Under the pieces are notes generated by a model. It worked only from the letters and a program-made list of their open reading frames with translations, made no database searches and was not told the origin of the DNA. DNA of 64,000 bases, taken from the NCBI GenBank assembly GCA_029962745.1, contig CM057162.1:11316123-11380122 (forward strand). The letters run 5' to 3'. Shown piece by piece: positions 11,453-22,562 of the stretch (positions are counted from its first letter, which is position 1; every line of letters starts with the position of its first letter). A program made the translations under genes and the position numbers. The DNA is from Echinometra lucunter (taxonomy: Eukaryota > Echinodermata > Echinoidea > Camarodonta > Echinometridae).

Positions 11453-14400
11453 CTGTGATGACAAAATGATATAAAATTGAATGTAGCTGAAGCCATTATA
11501 CCATGAATATTGCTTAATGACAATGGAGGAAGATGTTTCATGTCAACTTTCAGTCTGCATTACATGAACATGTACATGTACCTGTACTTTAGTTTGTGAA
11601 AGACAGTAAGCCCGAGTCATTTTCTTGTTTTATTTTTTTAACCAAGGCTTTTGACAGCTTTGCTTCAGTCAAAGACCGGTTCAAAGATGAAATAAAGAAA
11701 TTGACATTGTCAAAGACTTTGACAATCAACCGGTTTAAGAACTAATTCTTTCAAATGATATTATGTTTCAAACCTTAAATCAAGGAAATGGAACAATGGA
11801 AGCAAGATTAGCTTGGATCATTTCTTGCATTTTTTTCAGTGTCTATGGTATCATTTGGTGTCTGGAGGATGCCATATACACATTAAACATATGTATGCTT
11901 GATTGCCGCAAGATGGGGCTATATCTTTGGCAATATCGCCAGTTACATTCAGGAGATTGGAAATATAGTCAGCATTATATACCTCACTTTAAGAATCTTT
12001 CCAAGTTCTGTCATCTGATTGGTTGAAAGTGCGGGCATGAGTTTTGCCATGCCCGCAAAATGTGCTACTGCCCGCTCCAGCGGGTGTAGCAAAATTTTGC
12101 TGCGATGCCCATTGGTTTATGTGTAAAATCTTACTTTGTGTGAGCGCAGATAACATAAACTCAGTGCAAATGAACGGTAATTTTAGGTTTCTCGTGCAGA
12201 GAATTGCAATCTCCTTTCTTGGTTTATTGACTTTATTATGGGGGAAATACATATAGCACATTCTTTTATAACTCACCTCGATTATTTTTGCTTAACTAAA
12301 TTGACATTTCAAACCAGAAAATGACAATTATTCACTCCACACAGTGAATGTTTCATTTCGTTGTATGCTCATTCCCTCCAGTACCGTATTCAATTTGTGT
12401 ACAAAAGCGTGCGCCAATGGCATGCAACCATATGCAACAGTGCAGAGACGGCATGCAAGCGATCGCGAGCAAGCGTACCGTCCTGTCTACGTTAGATGTA
12501 CCGGTATGTCATGCATGCGTAACATCAGATCTAAGTCCAGGTCTAACTAGATTTAGCCTTGTTTGTCAAGCCAAGTAAACACAAGCAATACACAGAGTGC
12601 AGTAGATCTAATGATATTATTAGAGTTAATAAAACCTGAACAATATTTTCGTCAAAATAGGAATTTCTTTATATGATGTACAATTTCTAAAGAAGCTGGA
12701 AGACACCTAGGTAAAAGAATTCCCTTCTTTTGCATGTGCGCATGCGCAGAAACCTTGCCGAATAGGCGGCCCTTGTTTGGATCTGCACATGCACTGACCT
12801 GTGCAGAGTGTGCGGATATGTCACCCTCTACTGTTGAAACTCCAATTTGCAGTAGGGGGAACTGAGAGGTCAGGCCCTGTATCGAACACATGCTAACTGA
12901 TTTAAGAATTCAGTAGTCTATGGATAAAGGCAGTTCACTGTATCAAGTGTGAACAAGACTCAACCTGTTGATTGTTGAATTCTCTCTTTCCCACAGGCAT
13001 AATGTAGGGTCATCCCATTTCTGGTAGCCAAAGGATAACTGGGAACTGTTTCATGAAAGTTGCCAGCTTTGACAAGTTGTCAGACTCTGACAGTTACCAT
13101 AACAACAGTCAGTGTGCATTGCTTCTCAGCCAATCAAAACCAAGGATTTTACTGAACTTGTCTGAGTCTGACAACTTGTCAGAGTTTAACAACTGACAAC
13201 TTTCATGAAATGGTGCCCTTTATGACTAACCTTCTTCACATGAAAAACCTTGTTCACATGATAAAGGTGGCACCATTCCAACAGTGGAAATGTTTCCCAG
13301 ATCTTTGGAACACTCACCATCCATTGGTTCTTCCTTTATGTAGCACTCTACAGTCTGGTAATCTGCATGTGTTTCATCCGATGGCGGTGAAGTTCTATTT
13401 TTACCACCTTCATCTTCATCACAGCCATCTTTGAAGTGTTCTTTGTATGCAGTCTCTGCATGCTGTACACTTACACCTTCTGATGGCTCAACTTCTTCCA
13501 GTTTCTCTTGGTGGTCGCTATCCTTTCTCCAACCAGCTCCCAAGTCTTCTCCTCTATTCAATGAATCAAAACAAACTCCGCTTTCCAATTTTCTTTGTAG
13601 TGGGGGCTCTACAGGTAACTGTGCAGCAGTGTTATTCTCTGTAAAGTCCTCATCCATTATTTCTTCCTTTATCATGAAAGTCTGGTAACCTTCTTCCTCT
13701 GATGGTTGTGGCTCATCAGAAGTTTCTTTCTGAATCACTTCCATACTGGTCTTCTCAATTCCATTGATTCTGTCAAGCAATTGACAAAGGATGAAACAAA
13801 ATCATCAGTTTAGATTCAGAGGAACAATAATCTACCAATTACAAGTTTATCATTTTCATGAGGGTACTGTAATTTCCAATAAAATTTTTGTGGGACAGGG
13901 AACAGCACACCATGAAAATGAGCATGCAATGCAATACCAGTTGAAACAAAAAATAATCAAAATCGGTCGACAATTGAAGGAGAAGTACATGTACATGAAG
14001 CATTTTCTGTGATTTGGAATAAATTTTGCATAAATTAGCATAGATGATGTTTGAGACAAATCTCAAAATTCTGTGTAGCTCTACCAGATGAAACAAACGA
14101 CAAAAAAAATTGGTCAACAAATGACGGAGAGGTAGCATTATTGCAATTTTTTTTTAAACTGCATAAATTAAAAAAATTAATAAATTTCAAAATTTTGCAT
14201 ACAAGTTAGGAAGCCCCCACCAAGCCCTCTCAGTCAGACCAATCAGAATAAAAATTGGCCAAAACATGAAAGAGAAGAAACAAATTTTGCATTTTGAGCA
14301 CAGTGGGATACACACACACACAGCCATACACACGCGCACCCGCACGCACAGGCAGACACGTGCATACACATACATGTACGGAGCCTGTTTCATAGTCCCC

Positions 14401-17400
14401 TCGCCACCTTGCAAACTTCGTTCGACAGGGACAAAAATAGAAAATGTCAGAATCCATTCTTCATGTGACCCTTGTCCTGTTTATGTGGGAATGAACCCCA
14501 TATCAACACCATTCAGTATCAATTTTTTATGTTGTCTTTCTTCCCTTCAACATTATGATTTCACCATGTTAAAACTCTCCACTTCTGTACATGCACAACA
14601 AATTTGGGAAATATCTTGAGAACTTTTCCTTAATTTTCATCACTGGATTGATTATCAACTCTCCCCCCCCCCCCCCCTAAACAAAGAAGAAAAGAACAGC
14701 ATGCATGCACATCATTAATTTGTTATACATGTACTTACATGTCAGTGCTTTCAAGGTGGACTTTCAGAGCACATGTGGCTGATGCTGGCTTTGAATCAGA
14801 TGTTCTTGCCTCCTTTTCGTATCTGCCAAGATTTTATCAGATAATAACGATTACAATAATGATAATAATAAAATAAAATTTCCATGAAACAAACAAAGTT
14901 CTGCAATCAATCTCAAACAAGCGCTGGAGAAGGCAATAGCCACACTCGCTCGGTGCATATGTAATCATTCTTGCTGCTCGATTGTACATGATATTTGACC
15001 TCAATTGACATTTGAACTACATGTACAATCCTGGTGCTTAGTGTACATTACGTGTACTCATGGTTCTCGCCAGTGCATAACACCCATGGTTCCAATACCA
15101 TGCGTAAAGGATTTCAGACAAGGAAGAACCATGTGTGAAATTGCTGCACCATTCGTGGCAACAAAGGTAAAAAAAAAATATTGGAGTATATATTCCTAAC
15201 AATAATGATAAATGCCACAGATTGTTTTACTTTTTGGCAATGTATTTTTACTATAACGCCATTCGTAGACAACTCCTGCTTACCAAGAAGTGTTTTTTTC
15301 CATCCTTTTGCTATAGTATATACTGCCGCCACACCTAACTTTACATGTTATTCCGTAAAACTTCAGAAACTTCCACGATTTGCGCAGATGGGGAACCGTG
15401 TGTGGATTTTATTCTAGTGAGAACCCGGTGTACATGACCTTTTGCATCTACAGTGAACATGTACATGTACGTGCTGTATCATCCAAGTTTGACTATACAT
15501 GTAAAAGAGCTAATGGTTCCAGGTTACCAATCCCAGCAGAAACTTGAAGGTAACTTACTTGTACAACATTACATGTAGATGTCATTTGACCTATGAACTC
15601 TGACCTTCATGTACAATGTACATGTAAGTTTGGTTACAGACAGGCAAATGGTAGCAAAGGTCTACGTATCAACCTCAGTAATGCCCTGAATATGGAAGTG
15701 CAATGACTTCTGCATGTGACTTTTCACCTTGAGATGATGTAAAAATTCCACTAAACTACATGTATGGCATTCCCCACCAACCATCTCCCACCTGTCCCAT
15801 CAATATCAAACTAGGATTTCATATGCGTACAGAGATGCTGGATATACATGTACATATACACCTGGGGAGCGTTTCATGAAGAGTCTCGTCAATGATTTTC
15901 TCTGACAAAGTTGCTCTCAGCCAATCAGATGCAAGGATTTCAATAGCTTATAACAGTTGTCAGTGAAAATCACTGACAAGACTACATGCATTCATGAAAT
16001 GCTCCCCTGGATACTGCCACAACAGACAAACATAATTTACATTGTACACTTTATATGATTGACACCCAGACGCTAGGTCTATTACAGGCGAAAGAGTGGT
16101 GCAGGATTGTAAAGGCCTGGGGATTGTCTCTCAAGGCTACTGGGTTCAAGTCTACAGTGTGTATGACACACTCTACGCCAGCCTCTGCAACGCTCTCACT
16201 ATGAACATGGCGGACAAAGAAAGCGGACAAAATAAACAACCCCTCATTCAACCCTTCACAATGGTTCTGGTAGTCAAAAGAACATCCCATCACAGTTATT
16301 ATGTTTAATCCTGTAGTTCCAGGTGAATATGCATGTGACATCTGTTCCACATATTTTAGACAATGGCAATGAAGGGATGTTCTTTTGACTACCAGAACCA
16401 TTGTGAAGGGTAGAATGAGGGGTTGTTTATTTTGTCCGCTTTCTTTGTCCGTCATGTTCATAATGTCTTTTGCCTGTGGCCTAGACTAACGGATGTACAT
16501 GTAGGTAAACTGATGATGTCATACATGTAGGTCATTCAAATGGAAATTTATCAAGCATAGGATTCAACAGTAAGGTACATGTTAGGGGCCTCATCAATTC
16601 AATTAGTTTTTTTTTTTATAATGTATTTGTTCATTAGATTGTATGTTTTATAAAAAAATGTAGTGTTATATGCCCATGTGGAACTTGGAAGCTACTTTCA
16701 AGGGCTCACTGGGCATGAATTTGGGGGCCATTTCTCCCTTTATAGACAAGAGTCGACATTGAGCATGTTGAGGACTATGGACAAGATGTACATGTACTAC
16801 ATAATTTTGTGTAATGTCACAAATAAATCACAATTAGCTCGTATTCGTATACAGTAAGCTGCACATGATTCAACAACTTTTAAAGCTTTTCTGCAATATT
16901 CATCCTGCTATACGTACATGTATAATATCATATCTACATACATGTAAATTCATTTCAAATATCAAACTATTTTCATCACAATATTGATTTTTCAAATACA
17001 TCACAGATTTTTAGAAAATATTAAAATATATTGCTATGTTTCAGGCCCGTTATTCGATATTCCCCAGCAATCATTCGCCCGCGTGCACTGCACATTCAAT
17101 GTCAACACATATGAGGGCTGCTGAAATGCGCCACACCATACACGGCTGTCCATAGCAGAAGCTGCAGCACCCGACGGTGCTCCTCCCGTTGCAGCAGTCA
17201 AAAATAGACAATAAAATTGACCTTACTACTTTAGCAAGATTTAATGTTTAATTTTGCTAGATTATCTGATTCAGGGACTCTTAAACTCTTCATGTGCAAC
17301 AGATTTGGAGATTCAGAATTAAAAGTGAAATTTCAAATAATGCTTTTCTTCTTGTACAATTAGCAGGCCAAAATGCCCGCTATAATACAACATTTACAAC

Positions 17401-20400
17401 ATACAATGTATTACAACATATTAAAACATGACTGTGTGTAACAGTCATGTGTATGGTCCGGGTCCTACAGCTATATGTATGCACCATACAAATCACACTT
17501 GCAACGCGACACGTTCAAATCGGGGTACTATACCGATACACACACACAGTCAATTTCAATATCAAGATTTGCATTCATTTACTGGATGTGTGTAGCTTTA
17601 GGACCCTTCATCATGTTCATTTTTCCGAACACAATTTGACACCGACATTGATATCTAGACCTGAAAATGTGCATTTTTATTGACATTCACCCATTGTAAT
17701 TTTCTCCACAAATATGTTTTAATCAAGTAATTGGGTCAAATCGTTGAACGATGTACAATTGGCTATTTTCAGACCTTGAGCACTTCAAATGCTTGTAAAT
17801 TTCCCCTAAAGGAATTATTTTCTAAGTTTCTGGTACCAATGCAAAGGTTATGAGTTGGACTTTAAAAAAATATATACTTTTATAGATTTTAACTCATTTT
17901 CCTAGGAACTAGAGGCCTTCAAAGCTTAAAAAACAGCCAAAATGGCTGTTTTTGCAAAATTTTCATAAAAATAAACATCTCTCCTGCCTTTGAATCCCGT
18001 CCCACAGCTCATCCCCTTTTTGTGGGTAACCACACACATGTCCTCAAAAATATCAATGGCCTTTGAAATGCCTTGATGCAATACCACTCACAAGGGGCAA
18101 GCCTAATCGAATTAATGTATAAAAAAGGAATGTCTCTGATCGATACTTCTTTGTCTACCAGCACAAGCTTTATTTAAATATGGATGTTCCCAAAGTTACG
18201 TACCATTAGTGTCCCATAAACCCTATCCATCCCCCCAAAATTGTTAGCCAGTTCTCTTTGGTTGTGGCTTGAGGGCCACTCAAGTAAAATTATACTGGAT
18301 TTCTGTCAGAGATGTTCGTTCCGTATTTACTGTCACTGCTTTGAGTGTAATGTGTTTCGGTTGAAATATTGGCCACCTACGTGTCCGAATCAAACATACA
18401 AACAAGACTATTTTATATTTGAGTGGCATATTGGCTATAAACATTTGTTTCTAGAAGGATTTCTGAAAATCACGAACGTCTCGCATAAAAATGAACGTCT
18501 CTGTTTGAAATCTTTTGCGGGGAATCCCTGCACCGTTTGCGCACGCACTGCGTATCAATGCATTCGCCCGTATCAGCGGGAAGCTCAATCGCCAATATAG
18601 ATTCAATCTTTGACAGCAGGCCCTAGGAAACTTTAAAAAATCCTGAAAATATAAGTACAAAAAAAACTTCACCGAGATTGTTGTTGTGAAAGTGATTGTT
18701 ACGTGGTGTGAATGGGTTAGTTGCGGCATTAGTTGATACTTTTTGAAGAGGAGGTGTATGAACTTTGGTTTAAAGCTATTTAGAATAGAGATGGCATGCC
18801 TTTGCCGACGTAATTCATGAAAGTTAACATAGCGAACGTCTCTGTTGAAAACAACGGACGTCTCTGACCATTATGAAGGTGTCAACAAACACTATCCATT
18901 ATTGTTTGTAAAGCCTCCTTAGCTAAAATTAACTGTGGCTGATAAAGCACACATAGTTTCCAAGTATTTATAATATGATTTAGAAATAATTGCTATAAGA
19001 AAAATAAGAAATTCAGATGTTTGAATCCGATGAAAACACAAAATCGGACTTAAAATATCACTTTGATAGTCTGTAAAAGTGGTGCAAACTAGTTGACAGT
19101 GCAGAAACCAATTTCTAAGGTTAGTATTACATGTATACACTTAAATTATTTAATTACTTTAACAATATGTTGCAAAATTTTTGTGCTAGATCTATTGATG
19201 AGGATTATGTCGTTTTTGTCAGAGACGTTCGCGTGTAAATAAATTTTCATTGGCGGAACTATATTGCGAGCCTGTACAAACTAACTGGTGTGTTTAATTA
19301 CAACCCATTACCATCCCAGTTCATAAGCTATGTCAGTTTCTTGTTTAAATGTCTGTCATTTTGTATCATGGGTCAAAATCATTTTTGTCATAGACGTTCT
19401 TTGGGCACAAATTGTAAAAATTTTATATTTTTCTGATGGGGTACCATCTCCGTATGTTCATAGTATATGCCCCTTGTGCATTAACACCTTTTTGGTTACT
19501 TTCTAAGAAAAAACGAAGATGATGATTTTTGGATATCAATCAGAGACGTTCATTTTTGCCATAATAGGTCCTTTGGGAGAGATAATAATGATTGCATCAC
19601 TATTATCATCACCAATCATATCCTACAGTGACTTGTGAAGAGCATGTGAAGACCCAGAAAAGATTCAGTGAAAAGAAAAGTCGCGCCTAGATCCAATCAG
19701 AATATATGAAGAAAGGCAGAAAAAATTAATGGGTGAAAAGGAATACAAGGTTAAGAGGGCCAAGCAACGGGCCGAGTCACGAGTCCGGTGCTGGAAAAGT
19801 TACACTGCAGCTCAAAAAGAAGCGCATCGAGCCAAATAGAGAATAAGGGTTTCAAGTTTAGGCACCGCCAACACTTTAAAGATATTGGAGAATGGTATCA
19901 ACCTTTTATTTCTACTGCCACAACCTCGTCTGCACTTGCCATACCTGCAACCACCAACACCACTCCAAAATGTGCAGGATGAAGCAAATCCACCAACTAG
20001 GGAGTAAGATTAAAAAGTTATAATGCTGTGAAATTCGCATAAAACAAAGAAGAAAAGGTTGACTATTGTGAGTTGCAAACGCAGTAATTGTGATACTCAT
20101 GAATATTCACGAATTGGGTTTTTAACAACATTTAAAAATTATTATATAATTCCTTGATGTTTTAAGAAATGTTTGTTTAAAATACAAAATCTGTCTTTTA
20201 AACAACATTGTTTGAATTTTAAGCATCATACTTTATATTTTAAACAACTTTGTTTTAAGCAGCACAAATTTAAACATCGCTTTTATTAAAGTGTAATAAA
20301 ATGATAGACTACTCCCCCTTATGTGAATTAGCGATAGATGATTTCATAACTGAATATGAATATGTGTTTATAATAAATGTGTTACGTTGCAAAATGTATC

Positions 20401-22264
20401 TACCATGTTTTTTCCTTAACGTAACTTTATCATTAAAGGTTGCTTATCATTGACAGGGTGTGAATAAGTACATTCTTGGACGTGGCACAGAGCCGATGAA
20501 TGAAACTCGATCAGGGGTACTTCGATCTGATTTTATGGAAGTAATGTTGAGGCCAAACAGGCGATATAACTGTGTGTTTCTCTCTTGTATTGCAGGATAG
20601 GGGTATTGCTATATAAATGTCATTAACTGTGTTAAAAATGCAGTTTAAGTGTTGCGTCTGGATATTAATTTGTAATGATGTTTAAAGTTCTCTATAAAGA
20701 GTGAGCTATATGAGAGGATGATTATTTTCAGAAGTACTTATTTTTAACTGTTTACGACGGATTAAAAACTTGTTTCATTGAGAAAAGTGTTCTTCAATAA
20801 GCGGCAATAATTAGAGACTGTATACTTGAAAACATTGCTTATAACAAACGTCTCTGAATGAAAACAGAACGTCCCTGATTAAAACAAGGCTCTCTTTCAT
20901 GTGCCACTGAGGTCTATATGGTTCTCTGTGAGAGCACTGTGTATATAATCCAGTCCTCCCATCTCTTGATCTTAACATACTGAAAGAGCAACTCAGTCTG
21001 ACGTGTTTTTGGAGAATGAGAGAGAAGTGACGAAAGAGTTTTGGAAAGGTACTGTGATTGGAAAAATTATACACAGTTTGGTCCAACTTCAGTGCTCTGC
21101 CACTTGTTTTAGCTTTATAAACAAAATCTTAAGTTTTTCCCATAGAGATGAAAACTCCCATACAATCCCTAGCCGCACAAATGACTTCCCTCCAATGAAA
21201 CATTTACCATATGTAAGAACATCTAATAATAATCTACGTTTTTAAATCAGAGACGTTTGGCAGTTGGACATGGTTTCCTTCTACCGTGAATAAAAAATGG
21301 AACTGCTGGGAAAATCCCAGTATAATCGGGTTTGTATGGAAGCTGAAAGAAAGGGCTACTAGCTGAAAATGGTTTTTAATTTCAATTCTGAATTTTCAAT
21401 TTTGGCCGTTTTTGGCCCCAATTGTACATCGTTCAACGTTTTCACCCAATTATGTTCTAATAGACTCTATATTACATTGTCCTCTCGGCTTTCAAATGTG
21501 TGATTATGTCAATATGTGGTGAAAATCATTTTGATTTTGGCCAGAAATGTTCTCAAACTCACAAATGTTTCATCCATGAATCTTATGCAGATCGTCCACC
21601 TCACCGCCGACTCTGCCGCTGCCACCGCCTGCATTTGTTTGCACACAAATGAATATGTGCGCGCGTTCCGGCATGTCCGGTCCCCTATTCTCCGGGTTTG
21701 CCGTTAAATCAAGGCCCTGCCTCTAACAACAGTTCAGCCCCGCAGTGGCGCAGGGCACTCATCCTGTAGAGGAAACCAACGAATGTAGAGGGCGTCAACA
21801 TTTTATGATCTTAGCTTATTAGACGTACATGTACGTAAACGCGACAATAAAAAAACGAGTTCATGCTCATGGAAGGTGATTTCCAAACGTCATGAATGAA
21901 CGTCCCTTCTTTGTAGTTTACTTTTGTCTCTAGATCTAGACTCTAATTTTCTCACATACATGTAATGTTTGTAACGTTCTACTCTATGCCACCGCACCAT
22001 ATCACTTCAAAACAGTAATCCAACCTCTGACCTGTCCAAAATACATAGTCTATCTAGATCTACTCACATAGCAAGCAGATGAGAAATAAACTCATCGTTA
22101 GTATCTCCTCGCTCGTCCCTCAAGCGGCACCATCGGCGGAACAAATCGGTCTCCACTTTGATACTTGATCTCGCCGATCTTCCAAGTTCATACCTCGCTC
22201 TAGAGACTTTGATTCTTGACAGTCTTGTTTCAGGGGAGGTACTTTTTCGTCCCCTTTTTTCCAT
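8667..22264 (-). CDS. C2H2 zinc-finger gene, four-exon model (leader exons plus copy 5)
   Basis: Gene-level entry. Exons 22068-22264, 14739-14822, 13231-13769 and 8667-11452 join without a frame break: the first ends in AT (phase 2), the second begins with A and again ends in AT, the third begins with A and ends with a lone G (phase 1), and the fourth begins with the last two bases of a codon. The total is 3606 nt including the stop, about 1201 residues. The predicted product is a nuclear DNA-binding protein with a short helical N-terminal module, an acidic segment with two IKEE sumoylation-type motifs, and 16 C2H2 fingers in three clusters. The start chosen is the ATG at 22264 (A at -3, G at +4); an in-frame ATG at 22372 has a weaker context. 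The target sequence is unknown. Joining to copy 5 rather than to copies 1-4 rests on proximity only. No orthologue is recognised. Confidence 0.7.
9662..10250 (-). repeat. Ten 20-residue finger-derived repeats inside copy 5
   Basis: The protein between fingers 8 and 9 divides into about ten units of 20 residues, for example DEPYQSCASNLSNHMKSSTG, DKSYQSCLSNPPDNKESSKA and EEAYQPCASDLSQHDEFYMG. Eight units in a row are exactly 20 long; the last two are slightly shorter. Each keeps the TGEKPY-Q linker, the S-x-L and the H-M-K-S of a C2H2 finger but lacks the eight residues around the second Cys and has no complete Cys2/His2 set, so zinc binding is not expected. The frame is fully open, which argues that the segment is translated. 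Confidence 0.75.
11453..13040. other. Intron 3 of the zinc-finger gene
   Basis: No exon is seen. A short inverted repeat around GCGGGCATG and CATGCCCGC lies at 12031-12057. The rest is unique-looking AT-rich DNA with no open frame that resembles a protein. Confidence 0.45.
13041..13218. mobile_element. Foldback MITE, member 2
   Basis: Inverted ends GGGAACTGTTTCATGAAAGT and ACTTTCATGAAATGGTGCCC enclose about 178 bp, with the inner motif TCAGCCAATCAAAACCAAGG. It ends 13 bases short of the donor of leader exon 3. Confidence 0.8.
13231..13769 (-). CDS. Zinc-finger gene leader exon 3 (acidic, IKEE motifs)
   Basis: The exon encodes about 180 residues rich in Glu and Asp, with no fingers. Two related blocks are visible, YQTFMIKEEIMDEDF and YQTVECYIKEEPMDGE, each holding an IKEE that fits the hydrophobic-K-x-E sumoylation consensus; they look like an internal duplication. 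Acidic IKEE leaders of this type are common ahead of C2H2 arrays in vertebrate and invertebrate zinc-finger proteins, where they usually serve transcriptional regulation. The acceptor is TTGCTTGACAG and the donor AAGAAG followed by GTTAGT, leaving phase 1. Every finger exon in this window accepts phase 1, so this exon can be joined in frame to any of them. Confidence 0.65.
13770..14738. other. Intron 2 of the zinc-finger gene
   Basis: It contains a CA-rich simple repeat on the plus strand near 14311-14370 and a C run near 14661-14678. No further exon is recognised. Confidence 0.45.
14739..14822 (-). CDS. Zinc-finger gene leader exon 2 (84 nt)
   Basis: This small symmetrical exon (phase 2 in, phase 2 out) follows a TTGGCAG acceptor and precedes a strong GTAAGT donor. 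Only one frame is open, reading YEKEARTSDSKP and on to HLESTD. Joined to exon 1 it gives HLLAIYEKEA; joined to exon 3 it gives STDIINGIEK. No domain is recognised. Because it is symmetrical it could be skipped without changing the frame. The exon was found by phase matching and splice signals, not homology. Confidence 0.55.
14823..15862. other. Intron 1 of the zinc-finger gene, 3' part
   Basis: AT-rich sequence with unusually many TACATGTA-type palindromes (for example near 15465, 15612 and 15848). No exon or element boundary is recognised. Confidence 0.4.
15863..16009. mobile_element. Foldback MITE, member 3
   Basis: Ends GGGGAGCGTTTCATGAAGAG and TTCATGAAATGCTCCCC are inverted copies. The inner motif CTCAGCCAATCAGATGCAAGG matches the corresponding place in member 2. 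Confidence 0.8.
16197..16465. mobile_element. MITE with CACTATGAACATG ends, copy A
   Basis: Inverted arms of about 90 bp start CACTATGAACATGGCGGAC and end with the reverse, TTTGTCCGTCATGTTCATAA. The centre is a short unique segment. A second copy lies at 39746-40013 inside the dynein gene. The left flank (about 16085-16196) has a tRNA-like B box, GGGTTCAAGTC, so the MITE may have entered a SINE. Confidence 0.85.
16466..17040. other. Intron 1 segment, nothing recognised
   Basis: AT-rich DNA with TACATGTA palindromes and no coding signal. Confidence 0.4.
17041..17200. repeat. GC-rich repeat, inverted partner at 33995-34145
   Basis: The text around GCTGCTGAAATGCGCCACAC is present in reverse orientation at about 33995-34145, including GTTGACATTGAACGTGCAGT there against ACTGCACATTCAATGTCAAC here. 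Both copies are GC-richer than their surroundings. No coding frame is conserved between them. Confidence 0.7.
17700..21470. mobile_element. Probable DNA transposon with dispersed GAACGTCTCTG motif
   Basis: The sequence AATTGGGT-x-AAA(A)CGTTGAACGATGTACAATTGG is found at about 17740-17762 and in reverse at about 21418-21455, suggesting terminal inverted repeats about 3.7 kb apart. Between them the ten-base motif GAACGTCTCT, or its reverse, occurs about ten times (18474, 18493, 18834, 18856, 19221, 19390, 19542, 20847, 20868, 21248). The exact ends and target duplication could not be fixed. A decayed basic coding stretch lies inside at 19672-20001. The element lies in intron 1 of the zinc-finger gene. 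Confidence 0.45.
19672..20001 (+). pseudogene. Decayed basic coding remnant inside the DNA element
   Basis: One frame reads a highly basic stretch (YEERQKKLMGEKEYKVKRAK, then QRAESRVRCWKSYTAAQKEA, HRAK) to a TAG near 19838. The same frame then continues in a Pro/Leu-rich stretch to a TAA at about 20001. The regular Arg/Lys/Glu pattern recalls basic repeat proteins carried by some invertebrate transposons, but the family cannot be named. It could be chance. Confidence 0.3.
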
Positions 22265-22458
22265 GTTGTCCTTTAACTCCTGCCTCCAGAGAGACCCATG
22301 GAATACAGCTTTGAAATTGAATATTCCAGTCGAGTCGACCGAATTACGTTTTTTTATTGTCGCGTCGTACATGCATATAGACCCTAGTACAGTAATAAGC
22401 TAGCTGAGATCATAAAATGTTGACGCCCTCTACGTTCGTTGGTTTCCTCTTTAGTAGA
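21766..22458. repeat. 60-bp inverted repeats flanking leader exon 1
   Basis: Left arm 21766-21821 and right arm 22393-22458 share AGAGGAAACCAACGAA and AGAGGGCGTCAACATTTTAT in opposite orientation at about 90 percent identity. The 570 bp between them contain the first coding exon of the zinc-finger gene. No target-site duplication was recognised. Confidence 0.75.
22068..22264 (-). CDS. Zinc-finger gene leader exon 1 (start codon, helical module)
   Basis: This exon encodes about 65 residues: a basic N-terminus (MEKRGRKS), an Arg-rich stretch, then a segment with the pattern F-RRW-x2-L-x4-G-x2-D-x2-F-x2-HLL. From memory, similar W/L/F-patterned modules precede fingers in many deuterostome zinc-finger proteins; no search was done. 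The exon ends CTGCTTGCTAT followed by a GTGAGT donor, phase 2, which fits the exon at 14822 (the split codon becomes Ile). The open frame extends upstream to an ATG at 22372 with a poorer context, which would add 36 residues. The exon lies between two 60-bp inverted repeats (21766-21821 and 22393-22458), so the promoter region is probably within or next to repeat-derived DNA. Confidence 0.6.
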
Positions 22459-22486
22459 GGTGTTGTGGCCACCACGTCTTCTATTT

Positions 22487-22562
22487 CTGTGGTTGTGGCT
22501 CAGTGGATAAGTATCCGGACTTAATTTGAACCACAAGGTCCGGGGTTCAAATATGAATATGA
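22487..22562 (+). mobile_element. tRNA-derived SINE head
   Basis: An A-box-like GTGGCTCAGTGGATAAG is followed 40 bp later by a B box, GGGGTTCAAAT, the RNA polymerase III promoter layout of tRNA-derived SINEs. It is not a functional tRNA gene: the stems do not pair convincingly and the sequence runs on without an acceptor end. Confidence 0.6.

Noticed and set aside
14187..14457. Minus-strand cysteine/valine-rich small protein
   Set aside because: The composition comes from a CA/GT simple repeat (VCVRVRVCM), with no support as a gene.
22487..22562. tRNA gene
   Set aside because: Only the A and B boxes are convincing; the stems do not pair well and the context is a repeat. Called a SINE.
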